From Leifsonia xyli subsp. cynodontis DSM 46306 (lineage in GTDB: Bacteria > Actinomycetota > Actinomycetes > Actinomycetales > Microbacteriaceae): DNA of 64,000 bases. A model generated the notes under the pieces. It saw only the letters and a program-made list of their open reading frames with translations, did no database searches and had not been told where the DNA came from. Shown here in pieces: positions 1 through 8,743 of the stretch (position 1 is the first letter of the stretch; every line of letters starts with the position of its first letter). A program made the translations under genes and the position numbers. Where the stretch lies: assembly GCF_000470775.1 (NCBI RefSeq), contig NC_022438.1, forward strand, positions 1,116,001 through 1,180,000, given 5' to 3'.

Positions 1-2
1 AG

Positions 3-977
3 CGTCCGCGCCTGGCGGTGCTCGGTTCGCCGATCGGGCACTCCAAATCCCCCGACCTCCACCGCGCCGCCTACGAGGTGCTGGGGCTCGACTGGGAGTA
101 CGGCCGCGAAGAGGTCGTCGAAGCCGCCTTGCCCGCCTACCTCGACGGGCTCGGAGAGGAGTGGCGTGGACTCTCGCTGACGATGCCGCTCAAGAAGGCG
201 GTCATCCCGCTGCTCACGGATATCGACAGGGTGGCCGCGGAGACCGGTGCTGCGAACACGGTGCTGTTCGACGGCGAAGAGGTCCGCGGGTTCAACACCG
301 ATGTCGGCGGCATCGTGCGCGCGCTGTCGGCCGCGGGGCTCGAACGCGTCCGCTACGTCCACATCCTGGGTGGAGGGGCAACGGCCGCCTCCGCCCTCGT
401 GGCGGCCGCCGAACTCGGGGCCGAGCGGGTCGACCTGCACGTCCGTGACCTGGAGAAGAGCCTGTCGCTCGAGCCGCCGGCTCACGGGCTGGGGCTGCGC
501 ATTCGCATCCGGTCCTTCCTGCAGGCCGACCGCTCGCTCGACATCCCCGAACTCGTGATCAGCACCCTGCCGGGCGACGTCTCCATTCCGGTGCTCTACA
601 CAGACTCGACGCGGCGCAGAGCCGTGCTGCTCGATGTGGCCTACGAGCCGTGGCCGACGCCCCTGGCGAGGGCATGGCAGTCCGTCGGCGGCACCGTGGT
701 GTCGGGGCTCGGCATGCTGGTGCATCAGGCGCTGCTCCAGGTGCGCGTGTTCGTCTCCGGCGACCCGCTGGAGCCGCTGCCCGACGAAGAGGCTGTGCTC
801 CGGGCGATGCTCGCTGTTGCGGGGGTGGACGCTGCGGGGGCGCCGCTGGAGGCGGCGGCGGACACACCCGGAACGTCGCTGGACGGCGCGGCGGTGGACG
901 CCGCGGCGGCGTCGCTGGACGGTGTGGGCGTGGACGCCGTGGGAACGCTCCCCGAGGAGGCAGCGGCGGGAGCGTAG
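3..977 (+). CDS. aroE: Shikimate dehydrogenase (5' end outside window)
   Basis: Reduces 3-dehydroshikimate to shikimate with NADPH in the cytoplasm. The reading frame is open from base 3, and the substrate-site motif [10 protein letters not shown] lies only about eight codons in, so the true start is just upstream of the window. Other family marks are SLTMPLKK with the catalytic Lys, NTDVGG, the nucleotide-binding HILGGGATA and a C-terminal GLGMLVHQA. The last ~50 residues are an Ala/Gly/Asp-rich tail with a roughly 12-residue imperfect duplication ([12 protein letters not shown] then [12 protein letters not shown]), which family members normally lack. It heads the aro cluster, with aroC 41 bp downstream. 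Identity is secure; the tail looks like low-complexity slippage growth. Confidence 0.93.
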   Translation, partial: RPRLAVLGSPIGHSKSPDLHRAAYEVLGLDWEYGREEVVEAALPAYLDGLGEEWRGLSLTMPLKKAVIPLLTDIDRVAAETGAANTVLFDGEEVRGFNTDVGGIVRALSAAGLERVRYVHILGGGATAASALVAAAELGAERVDLHVRDLEKSLSLEPPAHGLGLRIRIRSFLQADRSLDIPELVISTLPGDVSIPVLYTDSTRRRAVLLDVAYEPWPTPLARAWQSVGGTVVSGLGMLVHQALLQVRVFVSGDPLEPLPDEEAVLRAMLAVAGVDAAGAPLEAAADTPGTSLDGAAVDAAAASLDGVGVDAVGTLPEEAAAGA

Positions 978-1018
978 TGCGGGCGGGGAGGCCCCTGCCG
1001 CTGTGCCAGAATCGAATC

Positions 1019-2227
1019 ATGCTTCGTTGGCTCACGGCCGGGGAATCCCACGGCCCGGAACTCATCGCCGTCCTCGAGGGGCTCCCCGCGGGGGTCCCGG
1101 TCTCGCTCGACGCCATCCGCGCCGACCTAGCCCGCCGGAAGCTCGGCTACGGGCGCGGAGCGCGGATGAAGTTCGAGCAGGATGCGCTCGAGGTCTCGGG
1201 CGGTGTCCGGCACGGGCTGAGCCTCGGCAGCCCGGTCGCCCTGCGCATCGGCAACTCCGAGTGGCCCAAGTGGGTGGACCTCATGAGCCCGGAGCCGGTC
1301 GCGGCGGAGAAGCTGGCGGGCGCCCGCGGCGCCCCGCTCACGCGTCCGCGTCCGGGCCACGCCGACCTGGCCGGGATGCAGAAGTACGGTTTCGACGAGG
1401 CCCGTCCGGTCCTGGAACGCGCCAGCGCCCGTGAGACGGCCGCGCGGGTGGCCCTCGGCGCGGTGGCGCGCTCCTTCCTCGGCGAACTCGGCATCACACT
1501 CGTCAGCCACACGCTTTCCATCGGTCCGGTGCGCGTCCCCGAGGACGCCGTTTGGCCGACGCCGGCGGATGTCGCCGCGCTCGACGCCGACCCGCTGCGC
1601 TGCTTCGACCCCGCGACCTCCGAGTGGATGGTCGCGGAGGTGGATGCCGCGCACAAGGACGGCGACACGCTCGGTGGCGTGGTCGAGGTGCTCGCCTACG
1701 GGCTTCCGCCGGGGCTCGGTTCGTATGCTCACTGGGACCGCCGGCTCGATGCGCAGCTCGCGGCGGCTCTCATGGGCATCCAGGCGATCAAGGGCGTCGA
1801 AGTCGGCGACGGTTTCCTGACGACGACCCGCCGCGGTTCGCAGGCCCACGATGAGCTGGTGGCGGAGGACGGCGCGATCGTCCGTCAGAGCGATCGGGCC
1901 GGCGGTACCGAGGGCGGGATGAGCACCGGCGGCGTGCTGCGCGTGCGCGCGGGCATGAAGCCGATCGCGACGGTTCCGCGCGCTCTGCGCACGATCGACG
2001 TCGCCACCAGTGAGCCCGCGCCCGCGCACCACCAGCGTTCCGATGTCTGCGCTGTGCCCGCCGCGGGCATCGTCGCGGAGGCGATGGTCGCCCTCGTGCT
2101 CGCGAACGCGGTCCTGGAGAAGTTCGGTGGAGACTCGATCGGCGAGACGGCGCGCAACCTGCGCGGCTATCTGGACGCCATCCCGCAGAACCTGGTGACC
2201 GAGCGTGTCAGCGCACCGTATGCCTGA
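1019..2227 (+). CDS. aroC: Chorismate synthase
   Basis: Converts EPSP to chorismate, the branch point feeding trpE further along this window; needs reduced FMN. At 402 residues it has the usual actinobacterial length. Diagnostic segments are [11 protein letters not shown] at the N-terminus, [30 protein letters not shown] and [14 protein letters not shown] chose the ATG because the protein then starts [12 protein letters not shown], as the family does; an in-frame upstream extension overlaps aroE and has no family similarity. Its 3' end overlaps aroK by 8 bp. Confidence 0.97.
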   Translation: MLRWLTAGESHGPELIAVLEGLPAGVPVSLDAIRADLARRKLGYGRGARMKFEQDALEVSGGVRHGLSLGSPVALRIGNSEWPKWVDLMSPEPVAAEKLAGARGAPLTRPRPGHADLAGMQKYGFDEARPVLERASARETAARVALGAVARSFLGELGITLVSHTLSIGPVRVPEDAVWPTPADVAALDADPLRCFDPATSEWMVAEVDAAHKDGDTLGGVVEVLAYGLPPGLGSYAHWDRRLDAQLAAALMGIQAIKGVEVGDGFLTTTRRGSQAHDELVAEDGAIVRQSDRAGGTEGGMSTGGVLRVRAGMKPIATVPRALRTIDVATSEPAPAHHQRSDVCAVPAAGIVAEAMVALVLANAVLEKFGGDSIGETARNLRGYLDAIPQNLVTERVSAPYA

Positions 2228-2768
2228 GCGCGAGGCGATCTCTGGACGAACGCCATCGCCGACAGTCGTGCTGATCGGACCGCCGGCGGCCGGGAAGACG
2301 CGCGTCGGCAAGCGGCTCGCGAAGCGGCTCGGAGCATCGTTCACCGATTCAGACGCCGTGATCGTCGCGCGGCACGGCGCTATCGCCGACATCTTCGCGG
2401 AGCACGGCGAGCCGCATTTCCGCGCTGTGGAGCGTGCGGTCGTGGCCGAGGCGGTGCAGCGGCCGGGCGTGGTCTCCCTCGGCGGCGGCGCCATTCTCGA
2501 TCCCGCCACCCGCGCCGATCTGGCGGGCAAACGCGTCGTTCTGCTGGCGGTGCTGCCGGAGGCGATCGCGAAACGGATACAGAACGGCAAACGGCCGCTG
2601 GTCTCCGACCTGGAGGGCTGGAAGCGGCTGGTCGCCTCGCGGCAGGACCTCTACACGGCGCTCGCGGACTTCACCGCGGACACGTCGAGCCGGCCGATGG
2701 AGACCATCGTGGAGGAGATCGCCCGCTGGGTCGAGCAGGCCGGCGTCGCGGAAGAGGAGAATCGATGA
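2220..2768 (+). CDS. aroK: Shikimate kinase
   Basis: Phosphorylates shikimate at the 3-hydroxyl. P-loop NTPase with Walker [13 protein letters not shown] near the N-terminus, DSD in the shikimate-binding position, the GGGAI loop and the lid segment GKRPL. Two starts are possible: a GTG at 2205 and the ATG at 2220. The ATG is preferred because it gives a short lead to the P-loop and an overlap of 8 bp with aroC, like other couplings in this operon. The 3' end overlaps aroB in an ATGA. Confidence 0.95.
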   Translation: MPEREAISGRTPSPTVVLIGPPAAGKTRVGKRLAKRLGASFTDSDAVIVARHGAIADIFAEHGEPHFRAVERAVVAEAVQRPGVVSLGGGAILDPATRADLAGKRVVLLAVLPEAIAKRIQNGKRPLVSDLEGWKRLVASRQDLYTALADFTADTSSRPMETIVEEIARWVEQAGVAEEENR

Positions 2769-3844
2769 CCGACGAGACCACCGAGATCCTGGTGGCCGGA
2801 GCGAACCCGTACGCGATCGTCATCGGCCGCGGCCTGCGGTTCGATCTCGCGCGCCATCTCGGCTCCGCGGTCAGCAAGGTGCTCGTGGTCCACCCGCCGA
2901 CGCTCGGGGCGGCCGCGGCGGAGCTCCGGGAGTCGCTCGCCGGGCAGTACGAGGTGCTCCTCGCCGAAGTGCCGGACGCGGAGGCGGCGAAGCGCATCGA
3001 GGTCGCCTCCTTCCTCTGGGGCATCATGGGCCAGGCCGACTTCACGCGCTCGGACGCCGTGGTCGGCTTCGGCGGCGGCGCCGTCACCGATCTGGCCGGC
3101 TTCGCCGCGGCGACGTGGCTGCGCGGCGTGAAGCTGGTTCAGGTGCCGACGACGCTGCTGGGGATGGTGGACGCCGCGGTCGGCGGCAAGACCGGCATCA
3201 ATACGGCGGAAGGCAAGAATCTCGTCGGGGCGTTCTATGCGCCGGCCGCCGTCGTCTGCGATCTGGACACGCTGAGCTCCCTGGGGCGGAACGAACTGCT
3301 CGCGGGCTTCGCCGAGGTCGTCAAGTACGGCTTCATCGCCGAGCCGGAGATCCTCGACATCATCGAGCGGGATGTGGACGTCGCCACCGATCCGGAGTCT
3401 GCGGAGTTCCGGCGACTGGTCGAACTGTCGATCGGCGTCAAAGCGCGCGTGGTCGGCGAGGACTTCACCGAGCAGGGCCTCCGTGAGATCCTCAACTACG
3501 GGCACACCCTCGGGCACGCGATCGAGCACGCCGAGCGCTACCAGTGGCGGCACGGCGCCGCGATCGCGGTCGGCATGGTGTTCGCGGCCGAGCTCGGTCG
3601 CCTCAGCGGGCGGCTGAGCGAGGCGGCCGTGGAGCGGCATCGCCGCATCCTGACCTCCCTCACGCTGCCGACGAGCTACCCCCTTGGCCGCTGGCAGACG
3701 CTGCTGGCCGCTATGCAGCGCGACAAGAAGGCGCGCGGGAGCCTGTTGCGCTTCATCGTGCTCGACGAGGTGGCGCGGCCGACGGTGCTCGCCGGTCCGG
3801 ATCAGAGTCTGCTGTTCGCCGCCTACCAGGAGATCGCATCCTGA
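2765..3844 (+). CDS. aroB: 3-dehydroquinate synthase
   Basis: Cyclises DAHP to 3-dehydroquinate using NAD+ and a divalent metal. The 359 residues show GGGAVTDLAGFAAATWLRG (NAD-binding), PTTLLGMVDAAVGGKTGIN, and the metal/substrate block NYGHTLGHAIEH. The start ATG overlaps the aroK stop by 4 bp, which fixes it, and the stop overlaps the next gene's ATG by 1 bp. Translational coupling through aroK-aroB-DUF3052 is therefore likely. Confidence 0.97.
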   Translation: MTDETTEILVAGANPYAIVIGRGLRFDLARHLGSAVSKVLVVHPPTLGAAAAELRESLAGQYEVLLAEVPDAEAAKRIEVASFLWGIMGQADFTRSDAVVGFGGGAVTDLAGFAAATWLRGVKLVQVPTTLLGMVDAAVGGKTGINTAEGKNLVGAFYAPAAVVCDLDTLSSLGRNELLAGFAEVVKYGFIAEPEILDIIERDVDVATDPESAEFRRLVELSIGVKARVVGEDFTEQGLREILNYGHTLGHAIEHAERYQWRHGAAIAVGMVFAAELGRLSGRLSEAAVERHRRILTSLTLPTSYPLGRWQTLLAAMQRDKKARGSLLRFIVLDEVARPTVLAGPDQSLLFAAYQEIAS

Positions 3845-4233
3845 TGACCGCCAAGACCGTCGCGCACAAGCTGCTCATCAGGCCGGGCGACGCTCTGAGC
3901 GTCGTCGGGGGGACGCCGGAGGCCCGCGCGCTCCTCGGCCCGCTGCCGGAGGCCGTGACGGAGGTGGAGCCGGGGCGAGCCGCTGTGGCCGTCACCTTCG
4001 TCGCCTCCCGCGCCGAGCTGCTCGAACGCTTCGCCTCCGAGTTGCCCGTGCTGGGCGCGGCCCGCGCCGTGTGGTTCGTATACCCGAAGGGCGGGCGCGC
4101 CGATGTGAACCGGGATGCGATCATCGCCGAGTCGGGCGCGTTCGGCTGGCGGCCGGTCGCCAATGTCGCCGTGGACGAGAGGTGTGGTCGGCCGTGCGCG
4201 TCCGTCCGCTCGCGGCGGGGGAGACGCCGGTAG
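3844..4233 (+). CDS. DUF3052-like protein with frameshifted C-terminus
   Basis: Small cytosolic protein of unknown function in the aro operon, coupled to aroB by TGATG. The N-terminal two thirds ([26 protein letters not shown]) resemble the DUF3052 family, whose members end in a conserved D-E-x-W-S-x-x-R-x-R stretch. Here the frame reads [11 protein letters not shown] and ends in an Arg-rich tail. The other frame downstream reads [18 protein letters not shown] and stops at 4238. Removing the two bases AG at 4180-4181 would restore the expected ending. This is a 2-bp insertion (GAG-AG) in the gene or a sequence error. The damage is limited to about the last 17 residues, so partial function is possible. 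Confidence 0.7.
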   Translation: MTAKTVAHKLLIRPGDALSVVGGTPEARALLGPLPEAVTEVEPGRAAVAVTFVASRAELLERFASELPVLGAARAVWFVYPKGGRADVNRDAIIAESGAFGWRPVANVAVDERCGRPCASVRSRRGRRR

Positions 4234-4243
4234 GGTGACCGGT

Positions 4244-4681
4244 ATGAGCAGCATCCTGGTCCTGAACGGTCCGAACCTCGGCCGCCTCGGCACGCGCGAA
4301 CCCGATGTCTACGGCTCGGGCACGCTCGAGGATCTGCGCGCGACGCTGCAGGAGGACGCGGGCGGCCTCAGCGTCGAGCTGCGGCAGACCGACGCCGAAG
4401 GCGAACTGCTCGGCTGGCTGCACGAGGCCGCCGACACGGGTGCGCCGGTCATCCTGAACGCCGGGGCGTGGACGCACTACTCGCTCGCGCTGCGGGATGC
4501 GGTTGCGCTCGTCACGACGGCGGGTGGCACGGTGATCGAGGTTCACCTGTCCAATCCGCACGCCCGGGAGGAGTTCCGGCGCACCTCGGTGATCAGCGCT
4601 GTGTCGACGGGCGTCATCGCCGGATTCGGCTTCGAGTCGTACCGGCTGGCGCTCGCGTTCATTCGCCGAAACGTCCGCTGA
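4244..4681 (+). CDS. aroQ: 3-dehydroquinate dehydratase, type II
   Basis: Dehydrates 3-dehydroquinate to 3-dehydroshikimate by the anti-elimination mechanism of type II enzymes. The 145-residue length fits. The N-terminal [16 protein letters not shown] is diagnostic, followed by [28 protein letters not shown], and [14 protein letters not shown]. Some positions are unusual (NAGAW for the common NPGAY, and QTD where many have ESN), but the fold and the EVHLSN motif are intact. The ATG lies 10 bp after the frameshifted DUF3052-like gene. It completes the aro cluster aroE-C-K-B-Q. Confidence 0.94.
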   Translation: MSSILVLNGPNLGRLGTREPDVYGSGTLEDLRATLQEDAGGLSVELRQTDAEGELLGWLHEAADTGAPVILNAGAWTHYSLALRDAVALVTTAGGTVIEVHLSNPHAREEFRRTSVISAVSTGVIAGFGFESYRLALAFIRRNVR

Positions 4682-4783
4682 CGTCTAGAATCTTCTGGGG
4701 TCGCCGCTCGCTGGCACCTGCCGTGGACGGCGCGGTGCGCCGCATCCACCCGAATCTTCCCGCATATCGAATGGAATTCGCGC

Positions 4784-5347
4784 ATGGCTTCGACTGCTGA
4801 CATCAAGAACGGCATCGTCCTCAATATCGACGGACAGCTCTGGAGCGTGATCGAGTTCCAGCACGTCAAGCCGGGCAAGGGCGGGGCGTTCGTGCGCACC
4901 AAGCTCAAGAACGTCACGACCGGCAAGACCGTGGACCGCACCTACAACGCGGGCGCGAAGATCGACATCACCAATGTGGACCGCCGCGACTACCAGTACC
5001 TCTACCAGGACGGCGCCGACTTCGTGTTCATGGACACGAGCGACTACGACCAGATCACCATTTCCGGGCCGATCGTCGGCGACGCCGCCAACTTCATGCT
5101 CGAGAACCAGAACGTCACCGTCGCGCTGCACGAGGGCTCGCCGCTGTACGTCGAGCTCCCCGCTTCGGTCGTGCTGGAGATCACCTACACCGAGCCCGGT
5201 CTGCAGGGCGACCGCTCCACGGGTGGCACCAAGCCGGCGACGGTGCAGACCGGCTACCAGATCCAGGTCCCGCTGTTCCTGGAGACCGGCACCAAGGTCA
5301 AGGTCGACACCCGCACCGGCGACTACCTCGGCCGCGTCAACGACTAG
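4784..5347 (+). CDS. efp: Translation elongation factor P
   Basis: Binds between the P and E sites of stalled ribosomes and promotes peptide-bond formation at polyproline. The protein has the family length of 187 residues and the three-barrel layout: N-terminal KOW-like domain with [20 protein letters not shown] (the modifiable Lys position is the K of PGKGG), then the middle and C-terminal OB domains ending with [13 protein letters not shown] 102-bp gap after aroQ probably carries its own promoter. Its TAG overlaps the nusB GTG. Confidence 0.97.
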   Translation: MASTADIKNGIVLNIDGQLWSVIEFQHVKPGKGGAFVRTKLKNVTTGKTVDRTYNAGAKIDITNVDRRDYQYLYQDGADFVFMDTSDYDQITISGPIVGDAANFMLENQNVTVALHEGSPLYVELPASVVLEITYTEPGLQGDRSTGGTKPATVQTGYQIQVPLFLETGTKVKVDTRTGDYLGRVND

Positions 5348-5781
5348 TGAGCGCTCGCACCAAGGCGCGCAAGCGCGCCCTCGATCTGTTGTTCAGCGCC
5401 GATGTGCGCCAGCTTTCGCTGGCGCACGCCCTGGCTGTCGAAGCGGAGCGAGCGGCGAACGAGCCGGCGCGTGAGGCGTCGTGGCTCTACGCTCGCGAGA
5501 TCGTGGACGGCGTGATCGACAACCAGGAGGAGATCGACGAGCAGATCGAGACCTACGCGCAGGGGTGGACGTTCGCGCGCATGCCCGCCGTCGACCGCGC
5601 CATCCTGCGCATCGGCGTGTGGGAGCTCCTGTTCAACGACCAGGTTCCGGACGGCGTCGCCATCGCGGAGGCCGTCGAGGCCGCCACGGTGCTGTCGACC
5701 GACGACTCGGCGGGATTCGTGAACGGCCTGCTGGCGAAAATCGCGCAGAACAAGCCCCAGGGCGGAGAGGCAGACCGATGA
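5347..5781 (+). CDS. nusB: Transcription antitermination protein NusB
   Basis: Partner of NusE (S10) in rRNA antitermination. The 144 residues start SARTKARKRALDLLFSADVR and contain the helical-bundle signature ending in VNGLLAKIA. The GTG start overlaps the efp stop (TAGTG); no better start exists. The stop overlaps the next gene's ATG in an ATGA. The efp-nusB pairing is typical of actinobacteria. Confidence 0.95.
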   Translation: MSARTKARKRALDLLFSADVRQLSLAHALAVEAERAANEPAREASWLYAREIVDGVIDNQEEIDEQIETYAQGWTFARMPAVDRAILRIGVWELLFNDQVPDGVAIAEAVEAATVLSTDDSAGFVNGLLAKIAQNKPQGGEADR

Positions 5782-6485
5782 AGCGGACACTGCGCATCCT
5801 GATCGCTGCCGCGCTCGCGGCCGCTGTGACCACCGGGGCCGCGGCGTGCTCCCTGCTCGGTGGCAGCGCGAATGTGCCGCTCGCGACGGCCAAACCGCCG
5901 ACGGGCGCCGATGGGGCCGTGAACTTCGACGGACGTTTCATCAGCGCCGGGTCGGGTGTGAAGAAAGTCGATGTGTGGTTCGATCCGATGTGCCCGGTGT
6001 GTGGCGCCTTCGAGAAGTCGAACGGCGAGACGCTCGCGAACGCGGTCAAAGACGGTTCGATCACGCTCCGGCTGCACCCGCTGACTTTTCTCGACGCCCT
6101 CTCCAACGGCACCGGATACTCGACGCGTGCGGCCGCGGCGCTGACCTGCGTCGGGGTCCACGACTCCGACAAGGCGCTCGACTACTACCAGGCGCTCTTC
6201 ACCGACCAGCCCGAGGAGAACTCCAACGGTCTGACGGACGCTGAGCTCGCCAAGCGCGCGACCGATCGCGGGATCGCCGATATCTCCGGTTGCGTCGACC
6301 GCAGCGGACCGTACCGGGCGTGGGCACAGGCGAACACCGCGCACTCGCAGTCCGGGCCGATCGAGGTGGATGGCAAGAAGGTCCTCGACTCGATCGAGGG
6401 CACGCCGACTGTCCTGGTGAATGGGAAGCAGTTCACCGGCTCTATCACGGACGCGAAGGCGTTCGAGACGTTCCTGGGGAACTGA
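5778..6485 (+). CDS. Thioredoxin-fold lipoprotein (DsbA-like, CPVC)
   Basis: Predicted membrane-anchored extracytoplasmic thiol-disulfide protein of 235 residues. A positively charged N-terminus and hydrophobic stretch end in GAAAC with the lipid-accepting Cys at about residue 24. The redox motif CPVC lies at residues 72-75 after WFDPM, in the pattern of DsbA-like thioredoxin_4 proteins, and the cis-Pro region is GTPTVLVNGK. The ATG overlaps the nusB stop (ATGA), so it is co-transcribed with nusB although functionally unrelated. Lipidation would depend on the Lgt encoded at 53.1 kb. Confidence 0.85.
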   Translation: MKRTLRILIAAALAAAVTTGAAACSLLGGSANVPLATAKPPTGADGAVNFDGRFISAGSGVKKVDVWFDPMCPVCGAFEKSNGETLANAVKDGSITLRLHPLTFLDALSNGTGYSTRAAAALTCVGVHDSDKALDYYQALFTDQPEENSNGLTDAELAKRATDRGIADISGCVDRSGPYRAWAQANTAHSQSGPIEVDGKKVLDSIEGTPTVLVNGKQFTGSITDAKAFETFLGN

Positions 6486-6566
6486 CCACGGCGGCCCGCT
6501 TTTCTCCCTACCCGAAGGTGGGCCGGGGCGATGGGGTCAGTTGTGTCGGCGGTTGCGCCGACGCAC

Positions 6567-6649
6567 CTAGATGGTCAGCGCGGTAATCCCGCCGACGATG
6601 ACGACCAGGCCGACGGCGTTCCAAAAGTTCCACCAGAAGAGTGCCCCAT
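6567..6649 (-). pseudogene. Broken small membrane-peptide gene
   Basis: On the minus strand a ribosome site (AAGGAG) sits 7 bases before an ATG at 6649, exactly as for the intact gene at 7106-7225. The frame set by that ATG gives a short polar peptide. Moving to the neighbouring frame gives ALFWWNFWNAVGLVVIVGG and a hydrophobic end, which aligns with LWNTLVVVGAVIVVTAVV of the intact copy. One base appears to be missing from the GGGG run right after the ATG. I read this as a frameshifted paralogue. Confidence 0.5.
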
Positions 6650-7021
6650 GATCTTTCTCCTTATCTCAAGGTGGACCAGCTCGCGTTAGATTGGGACGAC
6701 CAGCTTACAGATCAGGTTCCCGCTGAGTACAAGTCAGCCCTGAGGAAGGCGGCAACCTACTCCGACACTATGCACATGAGCATGGCTGGTATCTACGACC
6801 AGCTGACCAGCGAGTACGGCGAGAAGTTCAGCGCCGAAGCTGCCCAGTATGCGGTCGACAACGTGCAGGCCGACTGGAATGCAAACGCCCTCGCGAAAGC
6901 CAAGAGCTACCAGGAGACCATGAGCATGTCACCCGAGGCGATCCGTGACCAGCTCGTCAGCGAGCACGGCGAGAAGTTCACTGCAGAACAGGCTGACTAC
7001 GCCATTCAGAACCTCAACTGA
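6641..7021 (+). CDS. Ltp-type lipoprotein repeat fragment
   Basis: The 126-residue frame holds two tandem copies of the Lipoprotein_Ltp repeat (host-cell-surface lipoprotein domain). The first runs from SALRKAATYSDTMHMS to QYAVDNV and the second from NALAKAKSYQETMSMSP to DYAIQNL. Full-length family members carry a signal peptide or membrane anchor before such repeats; none is visible here, and the GTG start lies inside the control region of the opposite small-peptide gene. It is probably the 3' remnant of a longer surface protein. Base composition is lower in GC than the flanking operons, which suggests transfer. Confidence 0.6.
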   Translation: MPHDLSPYLKVDQLALDWDDQLTDQVPAEYKSALRKAATYSDTMHMSMAGIYDQLTSEYGEKFSAEAAQYAVDNVQADWNANALAKAKSYQETMSMSPEAIRDQLVSEHGEKFTAEQADYAIQNLN

Positions 7022-7053
7022 TACGACGGTACCCATCGCGCAACGACAGACGA

Positions 7054-7083
7054 GCCCCGGCCCATCCGAAGGTGTGCCGGGGC
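7054..7083 (-). terminator. GC-rich hairpin after small membrane-peptide gene
   Basis: GCCCCGGC and GCCGGGGC form an 8-bp stem closing a partly paired loop. It lies directly 3' of the minus-strand gene ending at 7106 and also downstream of the Ltp fragment, so it could serve both strands. The same CCCCGG/CCGGGG style recurs at 24.6, 25.6 and 27.2 kb. Confidence 0.5.
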
Positions 7084-7105
7084 GACAGGGACGCCTGAGA
7101 CGCTG

Positions 7106-7225
7106 TTAGCGCGTACTGGACTGGTGGCCGTTTCGGTTTCGGCGGCGCACCCAGACCACCGCGGCGACCACGGCCGTCACAACGATCACCGCACCCACCA
7201 CCACAAGCGTGTTCCAGAGGATCAT
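7106..7225 (-). CDS. Small single-span membrane peptide (39 aa)
   Basis: The frame reads MILWNTLVVVGAVIVV, continues hydrophobic for about 25 residues, then ends with a basic tail containing VRRRNRN. AAGGAG precedes the ATG by 8 bases. One transmembrane segment plus a positively charged C-terminus is all that can be said; size and shape recall small toxin-like or regulatory membrane peptides, but nothing in the sequence proves a role. A frameshifted paralogue lies 0.5 kb away, with the Ltp fragment on the opposite strand between them. Confidence 0.5.
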   Translation of the reverse strand: MILWNTLVVVGAVIVVTAVVAAVVWVRRRNRNGHQSSTR

Positions 7226-7304
7226 GATGGCAACTCCTTAGTGGTCGTTCCAGCTGACTCGCGCCGACTCGCCGCTCACAGTGAGCTGCAACCAGAAGAC
7301 GGTG

Positions 7305-7892
7305 CTATAGGGGCATGGCGCACATCTGCGCGTTGATGCTGAGGCGGGCGATGTTGCCCGCGGGTCTGGCGAGGCTCGGGGATGCGCCGCATGCGCCGAT
7401 GATCGTGTATTCGTAGCCGTATGCGTTGGTGACCTGGTTTGTGCCCAGGTTGTAGGAGGCGCGGAACGCCAGCTGCACAACACCGACCCACGTGTCGATC
7501 TTGCAGTTGCTGTATGTTCTTCCGCTGACGCTGCATCCGCTGATCCCCCGACCTGCTCGAGGTCCCTCGGCCGTCGGGGTCTCCAACCGGGTCACCGCGA
7601 TCGAACCATCCTCGTAGGTGCTGACCGTGTATTCGCCGTCCGCCGCCGAGCGCTCATCCACGGTTACGGGCTTCGAACTGCTCGACAGCGAATCCCAGGT
7701 CTCACCAGCGAGATAAGTTTCAATCAGCCGGTCTTGCGTCGCCTGCGAGGCGCCGTACTCGGAGAGGAAACCGCGTGCCGACGCAAGGGCGGGGTCCTCG
7801 CTCGCAGCTGCCGGTGCTGAGGGCAGTGCTGTCAGTGATGCCGCTGTCGCCAACCCGGCCAGAGCAGCCATTGTCTTCGTCATCGTGAACAT
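7305..7892 (-). CDS. Secreted protein of unknown function
   Basis: The 195-residue product starts with a Sec signal peptide (hydrophobic AALAGLATAASL, cleavage probably after SAPAAA). Mature residues 30-100 are helical and polar. The C-terminal third has four Cys (SGCSVSGRTYSNCKI, later GACGA and MCAMPL) and a WVGVVQLAFRASYNLG segment, suggesting a small disulfide-bonded beta domain. GGAAGGA lies 7 bases before the ATG at 7892. I do not recognise a named family. It is transcribed away from pyrR, and the 299-bp gap holds both promoters. Confidence 0.7.
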   Translation of the reverse strand: MFTMTKTMAALAGLATAASLTALPSAPAAASEDPALASARGFLSEYGASQATQDRLIETYLAGETWDSLSSSSKPVTVDERSAADGEYTVSTYEDGSIAVTRLETPTAEGPRAGRGISGCSVSGRTYSNCKIDTWVGVVQLAFRASYNLGTNQVTNAYGYEYTIIGACGASPSLARPAGNIARLSINAQMCAMPL

Positions 7893-8149
7893 GCTGTCCT
7901 TCCATCCGAGGCTCCATTGGCTCAGATGAAAAACAGGATGTCAGAGATTCCATACCTTATCGAGGGGCGCATCGACCCCAAGCGCAATTCCCCAGGATCT
8001 CCAAAGAAACCGCGGCGCGTGGACATCCTCGTCCTCTCCCGTCCGAATGACGTCCGAACCGGCCCGTCGTGTGGATCCGAGTCGATTCCAAGGCGTGGGT
8101 CCGGCCGGATCTGCACTGGCTGCCTGCTAAGCTGCTCTCTCGGTAGACA
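7893..8149. other. Intergenic region, divergent promoters expected
   Basis: No convincing gene. It must contain the minus-strand promoter for the secreted protein and the plus-strand promoter for the pyr operon. I see no clear -35/-10 pair that I would name. Confidence 0.4.
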
Positions 8150-8187
8150 TCCTTTAACGAGCCGTCCTGTGAGGCGGGGAAGGAGGT
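8150..8187 (+). promoter_or_regulatory. PyrR-binding leader element
   Basis: Just before the pyrR GTG the leader contains GTCCTGTGAGGC (8164-8175) followed by GGGGAAGGAGG. This matches the PyrR anti-antiterminator/binding-loop pattern (GUCCxGxGAGGC with downstream AAGG) known from actinobacterial pyr leaders, where the loop overlaps the ribosome site. I infer that PyrR-UMP binding hides the AAGGAGG and blocks translation of pyrR and the coupled operon. Confidence 0.7.
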
Positions 8188-8191
8188 CGGC

Positions 8192-8743
8192 GTGACAGTG
8201 CGCACTGTGCTGCAGCAGGCTGACATCTCCCGGGCATTGACTCGGATCTCGCACGAGGTCCTGGAGTCCAACCGGGGCACCGACGATCTGGCGATCCTGG
8301 GCATCCCGACGCGCGGCGTCGTGCTCGCCCGGAGGATCGCCGAGAGCATCCAGCGGATCGAGCCGGAGGCGGTCGGGGCGTCCGCTGACATCGTGGGGGC
8401 GCTCGATGTGACCATGTATCGAGACGATCTGGCACGGAACCCCACGCGAGCGCCGCAGCCGACCTCGCTGCCGGGGCCGATCGACGGCAAGACCGTGGTG
8501 CTGGTGGATGACGTGCTCTTCTCCGGGCGTACCATCCGGGCCGCTTTGGATGCGCTCAGCGATCTGGGGCGGCCGCGGGCGGTCCGGCTGGCGGTGCTGG
8601 TCGATCGCGGGCATCGGGAGTTGCCGATCCGGGCCGACTTCGTGGGCAAGAACCTGCCCTCCGCCGCGTCGGAGCGGATCTTCGTGCGGTTGGCCGAGGT
8701 GGACGGCGAGGAGGCCGTGACGATCGAGGAGGGCGGCGCATGA
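8192..8743 (+). CDS. pyrR: PyrR bifunctional regulator / uracil phosphoribosyltransferase
   Basis: UMP-responsive RNA-binding regulator of the pyr operon with weak uracil phosphoribosyltransferase activity. The PRPP-binding loop [14 protein letters not shown] lies at residues 102-115 and the N-terminal RISHEVLE is typical. At 183 residues the length fits. GTG start, preceded by the AAGGAGG that is part of the leader element. It overlaps pyrB by ATGA, so autoregulation would reach the downstream genes. Confidence 0.95.
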   Translation: MTVRTVLQQADISRALTRISHEVLESNRGTDDLAILGIPTRGVVLARRIAESIQRIEPEAVGASADIVGALDVTMYRDDLARNPTRAPQPTSLPGPIDGKTVVLVDDVLFSGRTIRAALDALSDLGRPRAVRLAVLVDRGHRELPIRADFVGKNLPSAASERIFVRLAEVDGEEAVTIEEGGA

